Shown: piece after piece, positions 19,532 through 28,500 of the stretch
Layout of the letters: each line of letters opens with the position of its first letter
Numbering within the stretch: the stretch's first letter is position 1
DNA from: Nostoc punctiforme NIES-2108
GTDB lineage: Bacteria > Cyanobacteriota > Cyanobacteriia > Cyanobacteriales > Nostocaceae
Reading direction: 5' to 3'
Assembly: GCA_003326195.1 (NCBI GenBank)
Contig: LXQE01000096.1
Location: 324,011 to 388,010, forward strand
Length of the DNA stretch: 64,000 nt
Notes under the pieces: model-generated
Database searches by the model: none
What the model saw: the letters and a program-made list of their open reading frames with translations, nothing else
Told to the model about the DNA's origin: nothing
Position numbers and translations under genes: made by a program

Positions 19532-20743
19532 TTATTCAAAGCGAAAGCGTTCCATAAAGCGGCGGTCAATCCAATCTTTGTAACGCCACAAGAGTTTGTG
19601 GGGTGGTAAAGTAAAAATTCCTCTGGTTGCGTAGGCGTTGCCCGTCGCAGACATTGCTCGTCCATCTCCTGTACCAATTAAACTTAAATATTGTTTCTGT
19701 GGTTTATAAGATTTAAGCGGCTTGCCTAATAAAATTTGCTGCAAATTCTCAAATAAAGGTTTGCCTTGTCTAACAGCAAATACCCCAGCTTTCGGACGCG
19801 GATGATTTACCATTGTGGCAATGTCACCAGCAGCAAATATCTGTGGGTGTGTTTGAGATTGTAACGTATCTTCTACCAAAATAAAACCTTGCTCATCAGT
19901 TCCTAGTCCAGCGTTTTTTAACCATTCGGGCGCTGATGCTTGTGTTACCCAAAAAATTTTATTGCACTCTCCCGTCAACCCAGATTCACATTTAATTTTA
20001 AATACTTCTTTACTTTCCTTGTGGGTTGTAGGTGCAATTTTACACACAGTTTCCCCAAGATGTAACTTAATACCTCGCTTAGTTAAAATTTGCTGAAGTT
20101 GATGCCGTACTGATTGGTGATAATTGGGCATCAGTTCGTGTCCACGCTGAAATAAATGAATTTCCAGGTTTTGAATAGTTTGTTGAGTTTGATGTAAAAT
20201 CTTATGTAAATAAGATTGCATTGACAGCGCTAATTCTACACCGCCAGCACCTCCACCAACGATCGCAATGCTAATTGTTTCTTGAGGATTTTTACCTACG
20301 GCTGCAATTAGTTGATGCCAATGCTCTAATAGCTGCGATACTGGTTTTGCTGCGATCGCATATTCTGCCGCACCTGATACAGACAGTATGGCCGGAGTGC
20401 TGCCAATATCAATAGACAGCACATCAAAATCTACCGCAAGTCCATTAGCACAAAGAACTTTGTTATTTTTCAAGTCAAGGGCAACTACTGTGTCAATATA
20501 CAATTGTGCTTGAGCAAAGTTCGCCAAGGGTCGCAAGTCAATATGACATTCACTGTGGCTGTACAATCCGGCAATATGTCCTGGTAACATCCCAGAGTAG
20601 GCTGTCTCTGATGCTGTGGTAATCAGTGTCAAATTTACTCCCGTTAACGGTTTCATGCCGAACATTTTCATAACAATAGCATGGCTGTGACCACCACCAA
20701 TTAATACCAGTTTTTTAACTATTGGTTGTATTTTTTGCTGCAT
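19532..20743 (-). CDS. FAD-dependent NAD(P)H oxidoreductase (NDH-2/SelD N-terminal-like)
   Basis: 403 residues of the pyridine nucleotide-disulfide oxidoreductase fold. FAD-binding LVLIGGGHSHAIVM lies at the N-terminus, AYSGMLPGHIAGLY follows, then a second Rossmann motif IAIVGGGAGGVELALSM near 158-175 and the second FAD motif IFAAGDIA. It ends LWRYKDWIDRRFMERFRFE. In many cyanobacteria this module is fused to a C-terminal selenide water dikinase (SelD); here the frame stops where the SelD part would begin. No disulfide CxxC pair is visible, which fits an NDH-2-like electron-transfer role. Substrate and acceptor cannot be assigned. The gene is solitary and ends 32 bases from a repeat-rich gap. 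Confidence 0.88.
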   Translation of the reverse strand: MQQKIQPIVKKLVLIGGGHSHAIVMKMFGMKPLTGVNLTLITTASETAYSGMLPGHIAGLYSHSECHIDLRPLANFAQAQLYIDTVVALDLKNNKVLCANGLAVDFDVLSIDIGSTPAILSVSGAAEYAIAAKPVSQLLEHWHQLIAAVGKNPQETISIAIVGGGAGGVELALSMQSYLHKILHQTQQTIQNLEIHLFQRGHELMPNYHQSVRHQLQQILTKRGIKLHLGETVCKIAPTTHKESKEVFKIKCESGLTGECNKIFWVTQASAPEWLKNAGLGTDEQGFILVEDTLQSQTHPQIFAAGDIATMVNHPRPKAGVFAVRQGKPLFENLQQILLGKPLKSYKPQKQYLSLIGTGDGRAMSATGNAYATRGIFTLPPHKLLWRYKDWIDRRFMERFRFE

Positions 20744-21032
20744 TTTAATACTCGGCTTAAGTTGATAACTGATTATAAATAAATCAAAATTATCATGATG
20801 ATAGTTAGTTGTCAGTGAAGACTAAACACTAGTGAATACAACTGATGATTGGGAATGGAAAGAGTATGTATGATTATATTTACTTACTCAACAGTTCTAC
20901 TTTTTGTTTTGTTAGTTAAATTAGGATTTCCAATGTTAACTATATATGAAACAATAGCAGACGCAAATAAATCCTTCAAGAAGAAGCGACTGTTTAAATT
21001 TATTTTCATTAATTATTAGTCCTCGTCATCCT

Positions 21033-21722
21033 ATGAAAAATATTTTATCAAAAACATTTCTGCGGATACCTCTTTTACAGAAAGAAATTAAACAAACTCA
21101 GCATCAGTTGCTAAGACGACGCTTAAGAATAGCAAGCGAACAGCTTGAAAATAACACTAGAGAAATTAGTTTAGCTGTAATTAATGATTTAGAGCAAATT
21201 GCCCATAGTCATCCACAGTACCACTGGATAATCATAGAGATTCTTACTACTTTTGTACGAAAGAATACTCCTTATATGCCCCAGGAGAAAGTAACAAGCA
21301 AGCTGTCAACAAAAATTCGTATAGATATTCAAGCCGCCCTGACTGTTATCGCCAGAAGAGATGCAAATAAAGACCCAGCAAATGAGCAACTTGATTTGAG
21401 TTTCACAGATATGAGAGGAGCAAACTTGAAAGGGGCAAATCTACAACAGACAAATCTTTATCAAGCTAATCTAGCTGGGGCCAATCTCTACCAAGCTAAT
21501 CTAGCGGGGGCAATACTTAGCGCAGCTAACCTAGAAGGAGCTAATTTATATTTAGCGAACTTAGAAGGAGCAATCCTCAGTGCAGCCAACCTAGAGAAAG
21601 CTAACCTTTCTGGAGCTAACCTGCATCGCGCCAGTTTATATCTAGCTAGCTTGCATGGGGCAATTCTCAATAACGCCATACTTGATGGCGCAAACCTCAG
21701 AGAAACCAAATTCTCTGAGTAA
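21033..21722 (+). CDS. Pentapeptide-repeat protein with HEAT-like N-terminal module (short paralogue)
   Basis: 229 residues. The N-terminal 110 residues ([64 protein letters not shown]) form a helical module shared with the proteins at 22128 and 31931. About 20 A(D/N)LxxA pentapeptides follow and would build a right-handed quadrilateral beta helix. Unlike its paralogues it lacks the two N-terminal membrane helices and ends abruptly after REKTKFSE-like sequence without the GDRTT tail. Soluble protein; function unknown. A long opposite-strand open frame through the repeats is an artefact of the repeat codons. Confidence 0.85.
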   Translation: MKNILSKTFLRIPLLQKEIKQTQHQLLRRRLRIASEQLENNTREISLAVINDLEQIAHSHPQYHWIIIEILTTFVRKNTPYMPQEKVTSKLSTKIRIDIQAALTVIARRDANKDPANEQLDLSFTDMRGANLKGANLQQTNLYQANLAGANLYQANLAGAILSAANLEGANLYLANLEGAILSAANLEKANLSGANLHRASLYLASLHGAILNNAILDGANLRETKFSE

Positions 21723-22127
21723 TATCATATCCGCTTGATTGTTTATTCAACCCGAAAAACTCCACCCCAGCAAAACCACACTTTGTCTCTTCTAGTAAAG
21801 CACGGCGCAAGAGCTTGGAATACAATTCTTTTGACTTTTGACTTTTAACTTTTGACTTTTGCTTTGCGGTACTACCCTTATTAAAGAGACGGGATTAAGG
21901 GGTAAAGTGCAAGTAAATGACAATTTTTTCCCTACTCCCCTACTGTCAGTGTAATTTATAATTCTTGTAGCGCAAGCGTTTCTTGATATCGTGACGTAAA
22001 AGTATATTCGATATAATTCCCTAGTTCAATGAGTGTTTTGACACCTATTATAATTTTCTGCTAAATGCTATACTATTTTTCCGCAACATCTAAGTAATAA
22101 TTCTAGGTTGTAAGGAAAATTTTTACC
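21723..22127. other. Intergenic region with tandem CTTTTGA-type repeat
   Basis: No gene seen. About 21829-21863 is a tandem run of (c)ttttgac/ttttaac units, a short tandem repeat typical of Nostoc intergenic DNA. The promoter of the next pentapeptide gene should lie in 21950-22110. Confidence 0.45.
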
Positions 22128-23603
22128 ATGTCTTCTAAAAAGACAGACGTTCTTTTGAATTGGTTGATAACTTTAACAGCTATATTTGGCTGCTCGTTGA
22201 CTGTAATTTTCTTCGCCTTGTCCAATATTAAAGAGTTGTCAATTCAAGAAAAAATCCAGTATAGAAACCAGGCTTTAACAACTACTGCAATAGTTTTTCT
22301 TGCATCGGCAGCAATGTTTAATACTTATTATGCAGCAAGGCGCGCCCAAGCGATGCAGAAGAGTGCGATCGCATCTGAGAAAAACCTCGAAATTGGCCTG
22401 CAAAATGCCAAACTCAATCAAGACAGATTGATTGCGGAACGCTTTATGGGCGCAATTGCCCAGCTTGGCCATGAAAAGGTTGAAACCCGGACAGGCGCAA
22501 TTTACGCTTTAGAAAGGGTTGCTCAGGATTTTCCTCAAGAACACTGGACAATTATGGAAATTCTCACTGCCTTTGTGCGAGAGAATGCACCCATCCAGCA
22601 CGTAAAAGGGGAGCAACAAAACTCGGAATATCAAGGAGCAGTTTACTCAAGTCGGCGTAGAGGTGGGTCGCGTTCGACACCGCAGGTAGAGCCAAATCTC
22701 CATGAAGAATTCCCAAAAATACGCACCGATATTCAAGCAGCCCTGACTGTTATTGGTAGGCGTAATTTACTCGAAGACCCAAAAGATCAGAAACTTGATT
22801 TACGTAATACCGACATTAGACAAGCCGACCTGCTAAAAACTAACTTGCAACAAGCAGACCTGCGTGGGGCTGACTTGAGTGGGGCTGACCTGCGTGGGGC
22901 TGACTTGAGTGGATGTGACCTTAGTGGCGCTAAACTCATTAGGTCTATTCTCTATGAAACCAAATTACTCAAAGCTAGTTTATATGGAGCTAACCTTTGT
23001 TGGGCTAACCTGAATCGTACTAACCTCTCTGGAGCCAACCTGCGTTCAGCCAACCTCTCTGGTGCAACTCTGCGTGCAGCTAATTTACAGGGGGCGAACC
23101 TTTATAAGGTTAACTTGCAACAAGCGACCTTAAAAATGGCTAACCTCTCTGGAGCAAAATTGTTTTTAGCTAATTTGCAAGGAGCAAAATTGGGTAAAGC
23201 CAACCTGCACCAAACGGGTTTGATTGGTGCTAATCTCTGCGGGGCTAACTTAAATGGAGCTAACCTTTCTGGAGCTAATTTGAATGCAGCCAAACTTCAC
23301 CAAACAGAAGTATATTTTGCCAACCTTTCGGAAGCCAGCTTAACGGAAGCTGACCTGTATCAGGCTAATCTGATTGGAGCAAACCTCTATAGGGCAACCT
23401 TTTATCAAGCTAACCTAACTCAGGCAAACCTCATGGGAGCTAACTTTTCAGAAGCTAATCTCAGTGATGTCAAACTGGAAGGGACTATTTTGACAGGAGC
23501 GAAAAACTTAGAGTTGCAGCAGATTAGAGAGGCACTTGGCGATCGCACCACTCGCCTACCTGATTATATCGAAGCACCGGCACATTGGCGGCAATTGGGT
23601 TAA
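22128..23603 (+). CDS. Membrane-anchored pentapeptide-repeat protein
   Basis: 491 residues. Two N-terminal membrane helices (LLNWLITLTAIFGCSLTVIF and ALTTTAIVFLASAAMFNTYY) are followed by an ERFMGAIAQLGHEKVETRTG / AIYALERVAQDFPQEHWTIM / EILTAFVRENAP helical module. A variable linker leads to [13 protein letters not shown], then about 45 A(D/N)LxxA pentapeptides and the C-terminal tail IREALGDRTTRLPDYIEAPAHW. Same architecture as 31931-33172, so a paralogous family. The repeats should form a long beta helix facing the cytoplasm. The GDRTT tail is conserved among the paralogues and recurs as a fragment at 24895. Function unknown. Confidence 0.92.
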   Translation: MSSKKTDVLLNWLITLTAIFGCSLTVIFFALSNIKELSIQEKIQYRNQALTTTAIVFLASAAMFNTYYAARRAQAMQKSAIASEKNLEIGLQNAKLNQDRLIAERFMGAIAQLGHEKVETRTGAIYALERVAQDFPQEHWTIMEILTAFVRENAPIQHVKGEQQNSEYQGAVYSSRRRGGSRSTPQVEPNLHEEFPKIRTDIQAALTVIGRRNLLEDPKDQKLDLRNTDIRQADLLKTNLQQADLRGADLSGADLRGADLSGCDLSGAKLIRSILYETKLLKASLYGANLCWANLNRTNLSGANLRSANLSGATLRAANLQGANLYKVNLQQATLKMANLSGAKLFLANLQGAKLGKANLHQTGLIGANLCGANLNGANLSGANLNAAKLHQTEVYFANLSEASLTEADLYQANLIGANLYRATFYQANLTQANLMGANFSEANLSDVKLEGTILTGAKNLELQQIREALGDRTTRLPDYIEAPAHWRQLG

Positions 23604-23704
23604 GTTATCACAGCATCATTAGTTATTTGGGCGTATTCTACCGTTTTCACTTAGTGCTATAGTTTTTCCAAAAATTCTCCGTAACAATTCTGGAGATGAA
23701 CAAA

Positions 23705-23851
23705 ATGAAACCTATGTCTGATAACAAGACAGACACACCGAGAAATTTGTTTATAGTTCTAATTTTATTTATTAGCAAGCTACGCATAGCGTATCGTAGA
23801 AGCATATTGATTCTGACTCCTGTTAGCGCAGCGGGGCGTAGCCCATTCTGA
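23705..23851 (+). pseudogene. Possible N-terminal remnant of a pentapeptide-type membrane protein
   Basis: A 48-codon frame with GGAG nine bases before its ATG. It begins MKPMSDNKTDTPRNLFIVLI, resembling the start of the neighbouring paralogue (MSSKKTDVLLNWLITLTAIF). After the first hydrophobic helix the frame runs into dispersed-repeat DNA (agcaagctacgcatagcg) and stops. It may be the N-terminal stub of a destroyed paralogue. Similarity is short, so this is tentative. Confidence 0.35.
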
Positions 23852-23985
23852 CTTCTGAATTCTTCTTCAATCATTTAACGAAAAACAAGAAATAGATGAG
23901 AGTACTACCGCCCTCTAAAGGTTGTAGGAGAATATAGAAGAGAACAATCTTGCCTACAGTATTAATAAATTTTGAGGGAAAAACC

Positions 23986-24225
23986 ATGCAATCAGCTTTA
24001 CGTATCACAACCAAGGTTTTACCCGGAAACAAAATAGAAATTGAAATTCCAGAAGCTGAAATAGGCGATAGCGTTGATGTATTTGTGATTTTACCAGAAA
24101 AAACTGAACCCAAACATCGTTCTGTACTGGACATTATAGAAGAAAGCCGTAGGAGACACCCTTCTCGATCTGCTGAGGATATAGACAGACAACTACAAGA
24201 AGAACGCTTATCATGGGACAGCTAA
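23986..24225 (+). CDS. Putative antitoxin of a VapBC-like pair
   Basis: 79 residues, starting MQSALRITTKVLPGNKIEIEI. The N-terminal half is strand-rich (IPEAEIGDSVDVFVILPE) and the C-terminal half a charged helix (SVLDIIEESRRRHPSRSAED, then DRQLQEERLSWDS), as in small antitoxins that wrap around PIN toxins. The ATG at 23986 has GAGGG eight bases upstream; an in-frame TTG at 23950 is less likely. It overlaps the PIN-domain gene by 13 bases. Pairing and size carry the call; the sequence itself resembles short cyanobacterial antitoxins without a named DNA-binding motif. Confidence 0.78.
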   Translation: MQSALRITTKVLPGNKIEIEIPEAEIGDSVDVFVILPEKTEPKHRSVLDIIEESRRRHPSRSAEDIDRQLQEERLSWDS

Positions 24226-24656
24226 TACTTCCAACAAGCGGCTCTATTTATATAGATACTTCGGTGGCTATTTATACTATTGAAGGCAACCCTGATTATT
24301 ACTCTATTCTGCAACAACTCTGGTCTAAGTTTTATACAGGAGACATTCAAATCATCAGCAGTAAACTAATATTAATGGAGGTTTTAGTTGTTCCATTGCG
24401 TAATGGCAATAATTCTTTAGTAGCAGACTATGAAGAACTATTATTATCATCTCAAGTGCAGTTAATTCCTATTAGTCAATTACTACTGCGACAAGCTGCG
24501 AATCTTCGGGCTACAAATAACCTCAAAACACCCGATGCTATTCATGCTGCAACAGCTTTATCTGTTAATTCTAACCAATTTATTACTAACGACAAAGGCT
24601 TTCGTAATGTTCCTGGTTTACGTGTTGTTATCCTCAGTGAAGTTTTAGCATCTTGA
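24213..24656 (+). CDS. PIN-domain ribonuclease toxin (VapC-like)
   Basis: 147 residues with the four acidic residues of a PIN active site: Asp15 (IYIDTSVAIY), Glu56 (LILMEVLVVP), Asp108 (KTPDAIHAATAL) and Asp127 (FITNDKGFRNVPGL). Such proteins are Mg-dependent endoribonucleases that cut tRNA or mRNA when their antitoxin is degraded. Starts on an ATG 13 bases inside the antitoxin gene. All key residues are present, so this toxin looks functional, in contrast to the YoeB-like one at 10137. The module lies between possible N- and C-terminal fragments of a pentapeptide gene. Confidence 0.9.
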   Translation: MGQLILPTSGSIYIDTSVAIYTIEGNPDYYSILQQLWSKFYTGDIQIISSKLILMEVLVVPLRNGNNSLVADYEELLLSSQVQLIPISQLLLRQAANLRATNNLKTPDAIHAATALSVNSNQFITNDKGFRNVPGLRVVILSEVLAS

Positions 24657-24727
24657 ACAATGCCTACCCACGATAGAATTCACAATCGCAATTAAAAATT
24701 AGTAGATCAAATTAAACTCATTCTTAG

Positions 24728-24889
24728 AAGTTGTTTGAAAAGTGGTTGGCTGTGATTTTAGGAACTTATTGATCCCCCCTAACCCCCCTTAAAAAGGGGG
24801 GAACTGGAATTAAAGTCCCCCAATTTATCGGGGGGTTTAGGGGGATCTAAAACTTTTTGTTACCGAGAAGAGGACTTTTAAAACATCCT
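24728..24889. mobile_element. MITE copy 1 (162 bp, 16-bp terminal inverted repeats)
   Basis: Ends in imperfect inverted repeats AAGTTGTTTGAAAAGT and (complement of the right end) AGGATGTTTTAAAAGT. The interior has gatccccccta...ggggg hairpins and ggggatctaaaac. A second copy with about 90 percent identity by eye lies at 45368-45528. No coding capacity; a non-autonomous element presumably moved by a transposase elsewhere. Confidence 0.82.
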
Positions 24890-24894
24890 CTTAT

Positions 24895-24945
24895 GGCGAT
24901 CGCACAACCATCCTACCGGAAAATCTTCAACTACCCGAACATTAG
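24895..24945 (+). pseudogene. C-terminal remnant of a pentapeptide-repeat gene
   Basis: Sixteen codons GDRTTILPENLQLPEH then TAG, matching the C-terminal tail of the 413-residue paralogue (GDRTTILPENLKIPQHWW). The fragment begins six bases after the MITE right end, so everything upstream of it has been lost or separated by the insertion. Confidence 0.65.
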
Positions 24946-24969
24946 AAAGCTCAAGTTTCACCCTTACCC

Positions 24970-25296
24970 TTAGATACTGAAACTTGAACCTCTGAGCATC
25001 ATCGTTGAATCTTTTAGCTTCACCGTTGAATCTTTTAGCTTCACCGTTGAACCTCTGAGCATCATCGTTGAACCTTTTAGCTTCACCGTCGAACCTCTGA
25101 GCATCATCGTTGAACCTTTTAGCTTCATCGTTGAACCTCTGAGCATCACCGTTGAACCTTTTAGCTTCACCGTCGAACCTCTGAGCATCATCGTCGAACC
25201 TTTTAGCTTCATCGCCGAAGCTTTGAACTCAAACGGTTCACTTCGAGACGGAAACAGAGAAAATATTTCCCAAGTAAGAGACAATGAATAAGACAT
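24970..25296 (-). CDS. Possible heptad-repeat protein encoded by the 21-bp tandem repeat
   Basis: A 108-codon minus-strand frame starting MSYSLSLTWEIFSLFPSRSE, then about ten heptads of the kind MKLKGST/MMLRGST and a short tail. An AGGA lies only three bases before the ATG, a poor spacing. The strict heptad could fold as a short beta or coiled structure, and methionine richness (MM in alternating units) is odd. Coding is unproven: the open frame follows automatically from a 21-bp period, and the plus strand is open too. Confidence 0.3.
   Translation of the reverse strand: MSYSLSLTWEIFSLFPSRSEPFEFKASAMKLKGSTMMLRGSTVKLKGSTVMLRGSTMKLKGSTMMLRGSTVKLKGSTMMLRGSTVKLKDSTVKLKDSTMMLRGSSFSI
24985..25220. 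repeat. 21-bp tandem repeat (about 11 units, alternating two types)
   Basis: Units of 21 bases alternate between ttttagcttcaccgttgaacc and ctgagcatcatcgttgaacc forms, giving a 42-base higher-order period with few substitutions. Because 21 is a multiple of three, long frames stay open on both strands: a heptad GSTMMLR/GSTVKLK on the minus strand and VEPLSII/VEPFSFT on the plus strand. Confidence 0.85.
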
Positions 25297-25336
25297 CTGT
25301 CCTACGCTAATTATCCTATCGGGATAAAATACAGAG

Positions 25337-25576
25337 ATGTCTGTAACAAAACGGCTAAAAATTTTAGATTTAATTCGGGCACTTCGTCAGCAAATCAATC
25401 TTTCTCAAAAACAGTTTGCTGCTAAAGTAGGAGTTTCCTGCAAAACAGTCAACCGTTGGGAGAAAGGTCATACAGTCCCTTCACACATAGCGCTAAAACT
25501 AGTAGAAGAAACGTTACCGAAAATGGGTGAACCCGGCAAAAGACTGCTAAATCAGTATTTTCCAGAAGCAAAGTAG
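25337..25576 (+). CDS. XRE-family helix-turn-helix regulator (79 aa)
   Basis: Single-domain DNA-binding protein. LIRALRQQINLSQKQFAAKVGVSCKTVNRWEKGHTVPSHIALKLVEETL is a complete lambda-repressor-type helix-turn-helix with the usual Q-x-x-x-A-x-x-x-G-V-S recognition pair and the N-R-W-E-x-G wing. The C-terminal LLNQYFPEAK is short, with no ligand domain. The stop is followed after four bases by the histidine-kinase gene, so it is the first gene of that operon and may autoregulate it. Its promoter lies in 25297-25336, close to the tandem repeat. Confidence 0.85.
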   Translation: MSVTKRLKILDLIRALRQQINLSQKQFAAKVGVSCKTVNRWEKGHTVPSHIALKLVEETLPKMGEPGKRLLNQYFPEAK

Positions 25577-25580
25577 GGTT

Positions 25581-28500
25581 ATGAGTCGTCAGGCGAAGGC
25601 ATCTGAACCCCAAAACATCTTTGCTGGTGGTAGAGACAAAAGCACATTCATCCGAGAGAAACTGCTGCACTATAGTGTTGCTTTGCTATCCGTTGCCTTA
25701 GCACTGTGGACAACTCTGCTACTCAATCCATATCTTATTCCAACGCCTGGGGCGCTGTTTTTTGCTGCGGTGATGGTGAGTGCCTGGTACGGTGGTTTAG
25801 GGCCAGGATTAGTTGCAACCCTTTTGTCTACTTTTACGGTCAATTACTTCTTTTTTAAACCACTCCATCCGCAGAACATTACAAATCCGAATATTGTAGT
25901 TCCCTTGTTAGTATTCATGCTGACAGCAGGGTTAATCAGCTGGCTTAACGAATCACGCCGCACAGCCCAACAGCAAGCTGAGGCGAACCTGAAGTCACTA
26001 CACGAAAGCGAAGCACGGTTTGGTCGCTTAACAGAGTCCAGTATTATTGGGGTGATTGTGGCCGATCTCAATGGCTTAATCATTGAAGCCAATGAAGCCT
26101 TTCTCAAAATGCTCAATTATACACGCGAGGATTTGCGCTCTGGTCGAATTCGCTGGGGCGAGATCGTTCCACTCGAATATATTGAGGTGAGTGAGCTATC
26201 AATTCAAGAACTGACAATTACTGGGAGTTGTAAGCCCTTTGAGCAGGAATACATTCGCAAAGACGGCTCTCTAGTTCCCGTTCTACTCGGCTTTGCTAAA
26301 CAAGGAGATCGGACAATCATTGGTTTTGTTCTTGACTTAAGCGAACGCAAGCAAGCCCAAGCAGAAGCCCAGTATCGCTCCCGCCAAGCAGAAGAAGCCC
26401 AGAGCATTTTGCAAATGCTCCTAGAACACGTCCCAGAGGGAATTACGATCGCTGGTGGCCCCCCTGATTTCCCAATTATCGCTAACAGCAAACTCGCGCA
26501 AAAACTTTTGGGCAGACCGAATGAATCTCTCGTGGGTATGTCTTCTGAATCTTATGTTCAGCTCTACAGCCTGTTCTTGGCTGATGGTGTCACGCCCCTC
26601 ACTTTAGAGCAACTACCTTTATACCGAGCTACGCGCTATGGTGAAACGATCCGCGATGAAGAATGCATCATTGAACGTCCAGATGGCACTACAATTACAG
26701 CGATCGCTAATGTAGTGCCAATTCGCGATTCCCAAGATCAAATTATCGGTGCAATAGATTGCTGGTGCGATATCACCAACCGTAAGCTCATGGAAGAAGC
26801 ACTGCGGCAACGAGAAACAGAACTTCGTTTAATTACAGATACGCTGCCAGTTCTGATTACCTTTGTAGATTCAGAACAACGCTACCGCTTCAACAATCGA
26901 GCCTATCAAGATTGGTTTGGGCATTCGACGGTAGAAGTTTATGGGAAGCATCTTTGGGAAGTTTTGGGTGAACCCGCTTATGAAGTGCTTCGTCCTTATG
27001 TGGAACAAGTACTAGCAGGAGTGCAGGTTACTTTTGAAAGTGAAGTTCCTTATAAAGATGGTGGGACACGTTACATTAATGCTATTTACGCTCCCCAGTT
27101 TAATAAACAGGGAATCGTTGAAGGGTATGTAGCGTTAGTCACCGATATTAGCGAACAGCAAGCTGCGCTACGCGAACGCCACCAAGCAGAAGCAGCGTTG
27201 CGCGAAAGTGAATCGCGCTTTCGGCAGATGGCAGATACCGCTCCCGTACTGATTTGGATGTCTGGCACTGACAAACTTTGTAACTACTTTAATAAACCCT
27301 GGCTAGATTTTACCGGGCGAACTCTGGAGCAAGAGATGGGCTATGGGTGGGCTGAAGGTGTTCATCCTGATGATTGTCAGCGTTGCTTGGATACATATAC
27401 CAATGCCTTTGATGCCCGACAAAATTTTAAAATGGAATATCGTCTTAGACGCAATGATGGCGAATATCGTTGGGTTTTTGATACTGGTGTACCTCGGTTT
27501 GCACCAACAGGGGAATTTCTCGGCTATATCGGCTCTTGTGTTGATATCCACGATCGCAACTTGGCAGAAGCAGCGCTACGTGACAGCGAGGAGCGATACC
27601 GAATTTTAACGGAAGTGTCGCCACAGGCCATTTGGATGGGCAATAGCGATGGTGGTATTACCTATTGCAATCAATACTGGTTAGACTTCACCGGACTGAC
27701 GATGGAACAGACTGCTGGCTATGGCTGGATTTATGTCATTCACCCAGATGACCGCGATCGCGTCTTGAAAAGTTCGATGCAGGCTGTTGCTAACGCGACT
27801 AACTACGAAATAGAAATTCGCTTTCGTCAAATTTCTGATGGTAGCTATCGTTGGCATATTGTCCGGGGTTTACCATTTCGAGATGCAGCCGGACAAATTA
27901 TCAAGTGGGTGGGCATCGCCAGCGACATTCACGATCGCAAGGTTGCCGAAGCGGCTCTGCAACAACTCAACGAAATGCTAGAGCAACGGATTCAAGAGCG
28001 CACTATGCAACTCGAAGCCGCCAATAAAGAACTTGAATCCTTCTCTTATTCAGTCTCTCACGACTTGCGGGCACCGCTACGCCACATCGCCGGATTTATC
28101 GAATTACTTCAGAAACGCCATAGCTCAACAACCTTAGATGAAACGAGTCAGCGCTATTTAAAAATAATTGCCGAAACTGCCAAACAAGCAGGAATACTGA
28201 TTGATGAGTTGCTGACATTTTCTCGCATGGGGCGCACCGAAATGCGCTACATCAACCTCAATATGGAGGAATTGGTACATGAAGTAAAACGCGATTTGAT
28301 TGCAGAAACTCCAGGACGTATAATCCATTGGCACATCGCATCACTGCCAGAAGTGCAGGGCGATCCCTCCATGCTACGGCTCGTGCTTCGCAACCTGATG
28401 GGCAATGCCGTAAAATATACCCAGACTCAAAACTCAGCAGAAATTACTGTTGGCAGTATTGACCATGAAAACGAAGTTGTCTTTTTTGTACAAGATAACG

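Noticed and set aside
21488..21709. Minus-strand open frames within pentapeptide genes (also 23102-23293 and 32800-33126)
   Set aside because: The repeated codon pattern GCTAACCTN is stop-free on both strands; the plus-strand products carry complete family architecture.
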